A stretch of 54,129 nucleotides of DNA from Hungatella sp. Lineage in GTDB: Bacteria; Bacillota; Clostridia; Lachnospirales; Lachnospiraceae. The translations under genes and the position numbers were made by a program. The stretch spans positions 1-54,129 of the forward strand of contig WASS01000011.1 in assembly GCA_009712635.1 (NCBI GenBank). The letters are read 5' to 3'. Positions 17,395 to 25,381 of this stretch are shown in pieces. The notes below the pieces were generated by a model. The model was not told the DNA's origin, did no database searches, and saw nothing but the letters and a program-made list of their open reading frames with translations. Within the stretch, counting starts at the first letter, position 1. Every line of letters starts with the position of its first letter.

Positions 17395-18633
17395 ATGGGA
17401 GAAGCAAAAGAAAGTAAAGTGAGTATTGTTTCGACAAAGGCACCTCAAGATTCTTATGTGGTTCGTGGGGCCAAGATTCATTGTAGTAATGGTTCGAAAT
17501 CGAATGTTATTAATTTGCCTATTGATCACGGAGCATATGTGGGAGAGCAGCCCCTAATTACGGTAAAAGATAGCAAAACTAAAAATATTGGAACATTTGG
17601 AATTTGTAGTAAAACACAAAAGCCATGTAAACCAGATGTAAAGAGCTGGTTGAATGGAAACAAGCAGAAAAAGATATTTGATATGAATACAATGAATATG
17701 GAAGAAACTGTTGTGGAGCCTGGAAGCTATGGTGTCTGTTCCAGGCAGTCAGGACTTATTGAATTTGATAACAGCGGACAACTGCTAATACCGGAGAGTG
17801 GGTGGAAGCGTTATCAGAATAAAATTATTTTTATGAGTAATCGCAGGCCTGGAACATTAATAGGAGAATGGTCTGATCTAACTTGTAATGATATAGAAAA
17901 AGATGATTTACTGGAGCTTCATCCATATTTTAGATACCAAGAAAAAGAAAGTGTAGATATGTTATTTGAAGAGTTTCGTACTATGGTTAATAATTTTTCA
18001 TGGGCGGATACTAATATGCAGAGTGTTGTTAATAAAATGGTGGACCATTTTAGAAAAGGAAATGGAATAGATTTTTATAATGATACTTTGACGGGACATG
18101 TTCGAAATCATAAAGAGACAATACAGTATAAAGAGACTATTGAAAAAATATTAAAATATGAGCTTATAAAAGAAAAGGGAGAGTTTAATAAATTGTCGAT
18201 GGATGAAATTAAACTATATATTCAAAATAAGGCAGATTATCCTGCATATGAGAAAGGAGATGTATTTAGTGGACTGTTTATCGCAATACATGGAATGTGG
18301 GGAAACAATGTAATATTAAAATCATATAAGCTAAAGGATAAATATTACAAAGGTATTTTAAGGTTTGAGTTTTTTGATCATTTTGGATTGGGCGGCGAAG
18401 ATATGATGAATACAAAACGTCGGGGTGGTATATTAATTCCAGATTTGGCAGGTATGAGAGCTTGGTTTACACTACAACATTATAAAAAATTTGAAGGAAA
18501 ATTTAAACCGTTTACAAATTATGAAATAGTGGAGTACGAATTTGAGGGGGATTTGGATGAAAGACAATATGATATTGTAGAAGAAGAGCTAAAAGGGATA
18601 AGAGAGAAAATTATGAAAAAGGAGTCAAAATGA
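17395..18633 (+). CDS. DUF4280 PAAR-like tip fused to a DUF3289 domain
   Basis: The 412-residue protein begins with a DUF4280 PAAR-like domain (about 20-125) carrying the spaced Cys residues of this family (HCSNG, GICSKTQKPCKP, GVCSRQSG), which caps VgrG spikes. The C-terminal half matches the DUF3289 pattern: IHGMWGNNV, FEFFDHFGLGGEDM, LQHYKKFEGKFKPFTNYE. DUF3289 is found in proteins linked to type VI loci and is a likely toxic effector, though its activity is not known to me. The start at 17395 follows AAAGGCGG at 17380-17387 by 7 bp. The next gene overlaps the stop and is the probable immunity gene. Confidence 0.82.
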   Translation: MGEAKESKVSIVSTKAPQDSYVVRGAKIHCSNGSKSNVINLPIDHGAYVGEQPLITVKDSKTKNIGTFGICSKTQKPCKPDVKSWLNGNKQKKIFDMNTMNMEETVVEPGSYGVCSRQSGLIEFDNSGQLLIPESGWKRYQNKIIFMSNRRPGTLIGEWSDLTCNDIEKDDLLELHPYFRYQEKESVDMLFEEFRTMVNNFSWADTNMQSVVNKMVDHFRKGNGIDFYNDTLTGHVRNHKETIQYKETIEKILKYELIKEKGEFNKLSMDEIKLYIQNKADYPAYEKGDVFSGLFIAIHGMWGNNVILKSYKLKDKYYKGILRFEFFDHFGLGGEDMMNTKRRGGILIPDLAGMRAWFTLQHYKKFEGKFKPFTNYEIVEYEFEGDLDERQYDIVEEELKGIREKIMKKESK

Positions 18634-19361
18634 AAAAAAACAAACAAATATTAAGAGTATGTTTGATTATCTTAACTCTCTCTCTATTCGTTGTTATGTG
18701 GATTAAATACGAATCAGGAGATTTTTTGCCAACTACCCATATAGCAATAGCGGCGGTGGAGTGGGCAGGAAGTTCATACACATTGATGGATGAAGATAAA
18801 CAGTCTGAATACATATTTGTTACGGGAAAGTGGCTCGCAAGGGATGATAATAGTGTGGCTTATTTTTTACATTCATTAAAAGGCGATGTAAAAAAAGAAT
18901 ATAGTGTAGTTGCAGTATCCGATAATGATAATAGAGACCAATTATTCATAAAAACCGGATATAAAATCCCATTAGAAGGCAAAATCACAGGAGGTGTCAT
19001 GACTTTTGAGTCCACTTCATATGGAGGCAATTTCTTAAATGAAAAAGCTATAAACTCAATAATAAAAGCATCAGAGAATTCCAATTTACAGATTTCCCCT
19101 CAAGTAGTTAAGGATGATGAATTTAAGTTTTATCGTATCTATCTTTGCTTTGATAATTGCCCTGTGTCAGGAAGTTTCTGGGGGCGAGTGGGAAAATCAA
19201 ACGATAATTATATTGTTGTACCTCAAACGTGCGATGAGACTTTTGCTCAAGATGGAATAAAAGTAATAAAAAGTGATAGCAAAGTTTTTTTAATTAAAGA
19301 TAAGAAACTAAAGAAAGAACTAAATAAATATATTAATCAATTGAATGGAAAGCCATGGTAA
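18630..19361 (+). CDS. Membrane-anchored putative immunity protein for the DUF3289 effector
   Basis: The 243-residue protein has an N-terminal hydrophobic segment (about 7-25) that serves as signal anchor or signal peptide, followed by a beta-rich extracytoplasmic domain with no recognised family. It starts in an ATGA overlap with the effector gene, the usual arrangement for toxin/immunity pairs. If the protection role is right, its location implies that the DUF3289 toxin acts at or outside the membrane. Codon use is AT-rich compared with the machinery genes. Confidence 0.5.
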   Translation: MKKNKQILRVCLIILTLSLFVVMWIKYESGDFLPTTHIAIAAVEWAGSSYTLMDEDKQSEYIFVTGKWLARDDNSVAYFLHSLKGDVKKEYSVVAVSDNDNRDQLFIKTGYKIPLEGKITGGVMTFESTSYGGNFLNEKAINSIIKASENSNLQISPQVVKDDEFKFYRIYLCFDNCPVSGSFWGRVGKSNDNYIVVPQTCDETFAQDGIKVIKSDSKVFLIKDKKLKKELNKYINQLNGKPW

Positions 19362-19641
19362 TTAGTTTTTCGTGGGTAGATGCTGAGATGAAAAATGTGA
19401 TTTATGCCTCATAATTATACGTAAGTGTTACAGTATACAAAAGCTTATTAATGGTGAAAAAATTAATTGATAGATCTAAAAATATTATTTCTAATATTAC
19501 TTATATTTTTAGTTGATTGTTAAAAAATGAATCGTCACTCATAGATAATACTTATTATATGCGCTGAAAGATTTTATTTTTTTAATTTATTTATAATGTG
19601 ATAAAAATAAAGAACAATTTTTAATAGCAGGAGACGATATA
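19362..19641. other. AT-rich intergenic stretch between effector modules
   Basis: This 280-bp stretch holds no credible coding frame and is very AT-rich, with many short A and T runs. I find no hairpin terminator with a proper T tract. It probably separates two independently acquired effector modules and may contain the promoter of the next one. Confidence 0.5.
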
Positions 19642-21132
19642 ATGGAAAATAATGATGCAATGGGACGGATCGAAAATAGTCAGATACTTCAAAAGAAGCA
19701 AAAAGAATATGTAGTTAGAGGGGCACTGACTAAATGTTCAAATGGAGATAAACAAGCTGTAGTAAATCTACCAACAGATCATGGACAATATCTTCAGGGT
19801 AGCCCTCAGATCAATGTTCAGGATAGTAAAGCAGAAAATATTGGAGAATTTGGTAATTGTAAATTGACCAATAAAAAATGTACTCCTGTACTATCTTCAT
19901 GGCTAAATGGAAATGAGAATAAAAGAATTTGGGATCAAAATACTTTAAAGGCAGAAGCAACAGTTATCGACTCAGAAACATACTGTGTTTGTATGAAGAA
20001 TCAGGGAATCATATCTGTAGTCAATTCGGGTCAAATAATTAGAAATAAACCTAAAGATAGCGTGTACATTACAGAAGACAGAACCGCAATTGTAGTAAAT
20101 AATATACGATTTGAGATATACAATCCTTATAATGATGAAGCCCCAAATACTCCGACTATAAGAACTCTTGATGAATGGTATACTATCATGGAATATACAA
20201 TGACAGAGAAGGAGTTCAACTTATCAAAGGCGTTATTAGGAATTGATTTTGAAGTTGAGGACTTTGGTAGAGAGGAAGTTTCTACTTATGTTAAACAGAG
20301 TGTGACTTATGGTAATGGTAAAGTGAAAGAATCCGAGAAAAAAATTGAGTTTGTAAATAAAAATATGAATTCAAATACTAAAGGTGCTACAACAGAATTG
20401 TGGGTTGCTGGACTATGGATTGTTAACAGTATATTACAAAAGTTTGCTGATGCGGTCGAATATACTTATTTGACTTTCTATTTTCAGAAATCAAATACAA
20501 ATAAGCATAGAGTAGTATTAATGGGGGGAACTTCATCTGATACACATTTCTACAATGAATATAATTATTATTCGAGAGCAAAAAGTTATCTATATAATGT
20601 AGTTGCAGATAACATGGTTATTAACACTAGAAAAAGCTTGAAAGAAACAGGAAAAGAAGCCATTGAAAAATATCTAGAAAAAATAGATAATAAGGAATCC
20701 AGAGCTAAAGTATTAGTAGAAAGAAAAGATTTATGGTTAAAAGGAAATGAATGTTATGATGCTGTAGTGTATCTATCGCCAAAAAGGCATTTTAAACAAT
20801 ATCAGGTTTATCTGTATTCGGAGCTAGGCACTATGTGTCAAAAAGCAATAATGTATGATGGCGATTCTATAGCAATAGTTAAAAGAAAAGGAAGTACCAG
20901 TTATAGTAATTATACAAAATTAATTGAAATTTCAAATTGTACATATACAACTGGAGGAAATAAAAAATTCTGGGAAATATTAGATAAGGTATTGAAGGAA
21001 CAGTCATCAAAAGAAAATATTACGTATCTAAAAGATCCTTCGCAGGCAACTTTTAGTATATGCAATTTAAAAGATGAAATTCCTAAAAACGCAAAACCCC
21101 AATCTATTGAAGATCTAAATTCTAATTATTGA
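19642..21132 (+). CDS. DUF4280 PAAR-like tip with an unrecognised C-terminal effector domain
   Basis: The 496-residue protein has the same N-terminal DUF4280 domain as the upstream effector (about 25-135; KCSNGDK, GNCKLTNKKCTP, CVCMKNQG). The following 360 residues match no family I know. They include a hydrophobic WVAGLWIVNSILQKF segment, a YLTFYFQKS strand and an MGGTSSDTHFYNEYNYYSRA block. The same blocks survive in the decayed copy at 22605-22960, so this is a repeated effector type. GCAGGAGAC precedes the ATG. A TPR lipoprotein gene follows 13 bp later and is the likely immunity gene. Confidence 0.7.
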   Translation: MENNDAMGRIENSQILQKKQKEYVVRGALTKCSNGDKQAVVNLPTDHGQYLQGSPQINVQDSKAENIGEFGNCKLTNKKCTPVLSSWLNGNENKRIWDQNTLKAEATVIDSETYCVCMKNQGIISVVNSGQIIRNKPKDSVYITEDRTAIVVNNIRFEIYNPYNDEAPNTPTIRTLDEWYTIMEYTMTEKEFNLSKALLGIDFEVEDFGREEVSTYVKQSVTYGNGKVKESEKKIEFVNKNMNSNTKGATTELWVAGLWIVNSILQKFADAVEYTYLTFYFQKSNTNKHRVVLMGGTSSDTHFYNEYNYYSRAKSYLYNVVADNMVINTRKSLKETGKEAIEKYLEKIDNKESRAKVLVERKDLWLKGNECYDAVVYLSPKRHFKQYQVYLYSELGTMCQKAIMYDGDSIAIVKRKGSTSYSNYTKLIEISNCTYTTGGNKKFWEILDKVLKEQSSKENITYLKDPSQATFSICNLKDEIPKNAKPQSIEDLNSNY

Positions 21133-21145
21133 TGGAGGTTAAAAA

Positions 21146-22336
21146 TTGAAAAATTATTTTAAAATAGTATTTTTAATATTAATAGTATTTTTAGTTGGTT
21201 GTAATATAAAGAATGATACATCAACAGTAGATGATACTTATTATATTCTAGATAATTATGGTATATTAATACTATGCAAGGAAACAGAACAAGAATCTTA
21301 TAAAAAAGTTATAATTCAATTAAAAGGAAATACAGATAATTTAAAATTGGCAGTATCGGAATTAAAACAAATGGAACAGAGTGCAAATATAAAAAATGCT
21401 TTAGGTATTGCATATCTAAGGCTCAGACAATTTGAAGTATCTTTAGATTATTTTAATAAAGCCTTAGAAATAGCTGAAAATGAAGAAGAGAAGGCTAGTA
21501 TAGTAAATAATATCGTAGAATGCGAAAATTATTTGGAAAATAATACAGAAGTATCAAGTAACTATTCTGATACATCTTTAAAAGATATAAGTGATCCGGT
21601 ATTAAAATTAGTTATAAAATCAAACTCTCTTGCAGAAGAACTAAATGAAAAAGAAAATTTTATGAAAACAATAGCTGATGCCAAAAAACTCTTAAAAGAA
21701 GAAAAAAAACTTTTAGGGTCTAATCAGTTTATAGGAATATTTAATTATAAAACATTGGCAACAGCTTGTTATGCATCTGATAATATGAAAAAATGTGATT
21801 ATTATATAAATCAAGCTTTGAAAATAAACCAAGGTATATATCAATATAAATTTGTTGACTCTTTTTTATATAGTACATATTCTTTTTACTTTAGGTATAG
21901 TGATTTAAAAAAATCTTTGGATAAGCAAGATATATGTATAAAAATTCTGGAAGAGTTTCAAGGTAGGGATTATTATGATTTAATGCGTGCTTACTCTCTG
22001 AGAGGTAATATATATTTTGAAAATGATGAAGTAGATAAGGCAATAGTGGATTATCAGTTAATCTTAAATAGGTGCTCTCAGGATAGCATGTGGGTACCCA
22101 TCGCTTATTACAACCTAGGAGATGCATATAATAATCCAGCAGAATCAGATAAGGCTGTAGATTTTTACGCAAAAGCTTATTGGTTATGGGACCAAGAGGG
22201 GGAGGAAGATCTAAATATAAGAATCAAAGAAAATTTAGAGAATATATACAATAGATATATTAGCTCTGATAAAGAATTCGATGTGTGGTTTCAAGAACAA
22301 ATTCAAAAAGCAGAATATGAATTAAAACCTTTATAG
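21146..22336 (+). CDS. TPR lipoprotein, putative immunity protein
   Basis: The 396-residue protein starts at a TTG with GGAGG 7 bp upstream. The signal sequence ends in FLVGC, a good lipobox, so the mature protein is lipid-anchored on the outside of the membrane. Most of the rest is helical with TPR-like units (LGIAYLRLRQFEVSLDYFNKALEIA; LRGNIYFENDEVDKAIVDYQLIL; YNLGDAY...DKAVDFYAKAYWLW). Two further, decayed copies follow. Its tie to the DUF4280 effector and its duplication with it suggest immunity, which would place the toxin target outside the cytoplasm. A general TPR adaptor is the alternative. Confidence 0.62.
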   Translation: MKNYFKIVFLILIVFLVGCNIKNDTSTVDDTYYILDNYGILILCKETEQESYKKVIIQLKGNTDNLKLAVSELKQMEQSANIKNALGIAYLRLRQFEVSLDYFNKALEIAENEEEKASIVNNIVECENYLENNTEVSSNYSDTSLKDISDPVLKLVIKSNSLAEELNEKENFMKTIADAKKLLKEEKKLLGSNQFIGIFNYKTLATACYASDNMKKCDYYINQALKINQGIYQYKFVDSFLYSTYSFYFRYSDLKKSLDKQDICIKILEEFQGRDYYDLMRAYSLRGNIYFENDEVDKAIVDYQLILNRCSQDSMWVPIAYYNLGDAYNNPAESDKAVDFYAKAYWLWDQEGEEDLNIRIKENLENIYNRYISSDKEFDVWFQEQIQKAEYELKPL

Positions 22337-22368
22337 TAATTTATTATACTTATAAGAAGGAATAAGAA

Positions 22369-22599
22369 ATGCGGTATTATAAACATATTATAATTACTAT
22401 GATTGAAATAATTATGATAATGACTTGTAGAAAGAGGGAGATAAACTAATAGATGAAACAAGGTATATAGTAGATAACTATACTATTTTTAGTGCTCTAT
22501 AAAGTCCCTGAACAGGAATCGTATAGGTGTTTAATGACATTATTGAAATGCAATGAGGATTTAGTAATAGAGGCAATAAATAATCTTCAGAAAATGGAT
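22369..22599 (+). pseudogene. N-terminal remnant of a second TPR lipoprotein
   Basis: An ATG at 22369 with AAGAAGG upstream opens a frame encoding a worn signal sequence that soon stops. Continuing in other frames, DETRYIVDNYTIF and then VPEQESYRCLMTLLKCNEDL correspond to DDTYYILDNYGIL and TEQESYKKVIIQLKGNTDNL of the intact lipoprotein upstream. A frameshift lies between the two pieces, near 22490. The remainder of the gene is missing. It is the relic of a former immunity-type gene. Confidence 0.75.
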
Positions 22600-22604
22600 C
22601 TGAC

Positions 22605-22960
22605 TGGATTAATGGTAATGAAAATAAGTGCATTTTCAATCAGAGTACATTAAGGTTAGCCAATGCAATAGAATATACTCATACAACATTTTATTTTCAG
22701 AAGTCTAATAAAGGAAATCACAGGGGGGGTTACTTGGAGGCACAAGTTCGGATTGTAACAATTTTATGTAATTTTTATGGGCGGGAAAGAGGCTACATAC
22801 ATCATATCATTTCTGAGGCTTCATTTAAAACAAAAGGTAGAATAGCAAATGAATTGAAAGAACTTATAAAAGATGTAATTATTGAATTTATTAAGAACAT
22901 TGAAAGTGGGAAATGAAAAGCAAAATTATTAGTTAGTAAAGATGAGGTGTGGCTTAGAAG
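22605..22960 (+). pseudogene. Remnant of a second DUF4280-type effector
   Basis: Translation gives NGNENKCIFNQSTLR, matching NGNENKRIWDQNTLK at the end of the PAAR-like domain of the intact effector. It is joined at once to LANAIEYTHTTFYFQKSNKGNHR, which corresponds to FADAVEYTYLTFYFQKSNTNKHR about 165 residues further on in the intact gene. So a large internal deletion has occurred. A frameshift follows (LGGTSSD), and KAKLLVSKDEVWL at the end matches RAKVLVERKDLWL. A 60-codon open frame inside (22734-22916) is part of this relic, not a gene. Confidence 0.78.
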
Positions 22961-24163
22961 ATGAGGCGGTTAAAGTTTATTTTATTTACTTGTATTATTG
23001 CAATTTTTCTAACAGGGTGTAAAAAGGAAGTCAAACTTACAGATGATACATGGTACATAGTGGATGATTATGGGATTTTGATGTTAACAAAAGCGACAAA
23101 TGAAGAGACTAATAAAGATCTGATAATTCAATTGAAAGGAAATGGAGATACTTTAAGAAAAGCAATTGATTCTCTTGAAAAAACGAATCAGGACGCAAAG
23201 GTGAACAACAATATAGGAGTAGGATATTTGCGCTTAAGAAATTTTTAAAAAGCATATGAATGTTTCAACTAAGCACTTTCCCTTGCGCAGTCAGATGAAG
23301 ATAAGGCTTGCATTTTATCAAATTTATCTGAAGTAATGCGATATATGGAAGATTTAAAATCAGCAGAAAAATATATGAAAGAAGCTTTGGAAATAAAGAC
23401 TAATGATTCTTTAAATCAATTAGTAATGGAATCAAATCTTGAATCCATAAAATTATCTAATGAGACGGAATATCAAAAAAAAATAAAAGAAATAAAAAAT
23501 TTGATAAAGAGAGAAAAGAAGTTATTAGGATCGAATCAGTTTGTAACAATATTTAATTATAGGTCGTTGGCAAATGCATGCTATTTGGCTGGTAATATAA
23601 GGCGGTTTGAATTTTATATGAATAAGGCGTTAGAATTGAATAAAAACAGCTATCAATATGTCACTATAGAAACTGGATTATATCATTCATTATCATGGAT
23701 TATAATGGATTATGATATAGAAAAGGCACTAAAGTATGCAAATAAAAATATAACACTTTTAGAGGCATGGCAGGTACGGGATCATTACGACCTGTTAAAT
23801 GCTTATGAGTTAAGGGGAAGCATTTATGCAGCTATGAATCCACCCGATAGAGATTTGGCAATTAAGGATTTTCAGCATGTTTTAAATCTATGTCCGCCCT
23901 ATCATAGTCTTGCGGCAGTATCTTACTATAACATTGCCAAGACCTGTGTTTACTCAGAGAATAAGTCTTTTGTTATAGATTCATTAGCAAAAGCGTACTA
24001 TCTTTGGCAACTAGAGGGAGGAAATGAAATGAATAAAGATATAGAACGTGAATTAAGAGAAGAGTATGAACTACAAAATGATGGGAATGAAAGTTATGAT
24101 ATCTGGTTCAACAAACAAATCCAAAAAGCAAAGTTGGATTTGAAAAAACAATGGGACAAATGA
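22961..24163 (+). pseudogene. TPR lipoprotein gene interrupted by two in-frame stop codons
   Basis: The frame encodes a lipoprotein signal (FLTGCKKE) and TPR-like repeats parallel to the gene at 21146 over its whole length (about 401 codons). Two TAA codons, at 23246-23248 and 23270-23272, interrupt it in the first repeat. Alignment by eye with RQFEVSLDYFNKA puts them where the intact copy has Glu and Lys, so each may be a single point change (GAA or AAA to TAA). No frameshift is present and the downstream 275 codons are open. This looks like recent loss of an orphan immunity gene whose toxin partner is already gone. Confidence 0.75.
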
Positions 24164-24221
24164 TTAGCAGGCTTACTTATTTTTTGAATGTATACTTTGA
24201 CCAGATTAATGGGAGGCAGTA

Positions 24222-24755
24222 ATGAAGAAAAAAAATCAGGAAGTAACCAGTTCAGATGTACAGGAAATAAGTTATCAGCTGTCAACTAATTCGGAAGGAT
24301 ATCTTGAGCGGTTTGAACAGATAGAAGATGGGAAATTCAGATTTAATTTTTCAGCTGCTTTTTTTCAACATTCGTGGATGGCGTACCAATTTATGTTTTT
24401 GGATTGGATGATTATATGTTTTATAGGTCTTATTCTAAAACTTATTCTGATAATATGGGGGCTGTTTTATACGGGTGCTATGAAGCACGCAGTTGTATCC
24501 TATTTATGGATTTGGTTCTTCTTTTGGTTAACAAAATTTATTATATTGGGACGTTTTGGGGACAGACTTCTATATAGAAACATTAAAAAGAGAATTAAAA
24601 ATAACCGGAAGGGAAAAGTAAGCCTGACTACCTGGATGACTTCTTCTGAAAAAACAATGGTATTTCGAGGAACTTCTATTGTTACATGTGGAATTATTTG
24701 GCTGGTACTATCGAATGATTTACTTCCTATTCTTATTAATTGGATTGTATATTGA
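24222..24755 (+). CDS. Small membrane protein, DUF2628-like
   Basis: The 177-residue protein has a soluble N-terminus of about 45 residues, an FNFSAAFFQHSWMAYQFMF block that resembles the DUF2628 signature, and three to four membrane helices. It carries no catalytic motif I recognise. GGGAGG precedes the ATG. It sits between the decayed immunity gene and the Rhs module. Possible roles are membrane immunity or an accessory to the Rhs protein, neither shown by the sequence. Confidence 0.55.
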   Translation: MKKKNQEVTSSDVQEISYQLSTNSEGYLERFEQIEDGKFRFNFSAAFFQHSWMAYQFMFLDWMIICFIGLILKLILIIWGLFYTGAMKHAVVSYLWIWFFFWLTKFIILGRFGDRLLYRNIKKRIKNNRKGKVSLTTWMTSSEKTMVFRGTSIVTCGIIWLVLSNDLLPILINWIVY

Positions 24756-24799
24756 TAAAATAGGTGAACTCTCAAATTTAAGAAGGAAAAGGTAATTAA

Positions 24800-25381
24800 A
24801 TGACGCGCCTGGAGTCAATAGAGAAATTTTTAAGACCATTTTTTTACATTCTGGTAAGGAAAAAAGTGATAATTATGGAGCAGCAATTAACTGACCGCAT
24901 ACCAAAAGAAATAGACGATTTTATACGGGCAGCTATTGAAAGGCAAAAAACAGATACCTGGAGACCGGCTTACCTGTCAGTATTTTATTTACATAGCAGT
25001 TCGTTGACCGGTACCTATCAGTATAAGGTTCGTCTTATGAACCAGAAAATGTACTTTGATGATAGTTTCGAAGAGTTTGATTGGTTTCCGGCTTTTTTAT
25101 ATGGCACGATGGAGGAAGAAAAAGAAGTATTGTCATATGAGCTTAAAAGAAAATTTGTAAGGGTTAAGGAATATGAAATCAATTATGGGCTACGCCAATT
25201 GACGAAAGAATATAAAAAAGTTATGGAAGTGTATCTGACAAAAATGCTTTGTTATCTGCACGAAAATCCGTCATTTATGGAGTTGGAAAAAGAAGAACCT
25301 TTTCATTTTTTATTTGGAGATTATATGGGAGAAATAAAATCTATTTTAATATACGAAGGGGGAAACATTCATGTCAGCTAA
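24800..25381 (+). CDS. Hypothetical protein preceding the Rhs effector
   Basis: The 193-residue protein is soluble, rich in aromatic and charged residues, and of no family I recognise. Its stop overlaps the Rhs start by 11 bp, so it is translated with the Rhs gene and is likely a partner such as a loading adaptor or chaperone for the hydrophobic N-terminus of the Rhs protein. AGAAGGAAAAGG lies 7 bp before the ATG at 24800. A later in-frame ATG at 24875 (MEQQLTDRI) is possible but has no clear ribosome site. Confidence 0.5.
   Translation: MTRLESIEKFLRPFFYILVRKKVIIMEQQLTDRIPKEIDDFIRAAIERQKTDTWRPAYLSVFYLHSSSLTGTYQYKVRLMNQKMYFDDSFEEFDWFPAFLYGTMEEEKEVLSYELKRKFVRVKEYEINYGLRQLTKEYKKVMEVYLTKMLCYLHENPSFMELEKEEPFHFLFGDYMGEIKSILIYEGGNIHVS

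Noticed and set aside
22734-22916. A 60-codon + strand frame between the two lipoprotein genes
   Set aside because: Its translation is partly a frameshifted form of the effector remnant at 22605-22960, so it is debris and not a gene.
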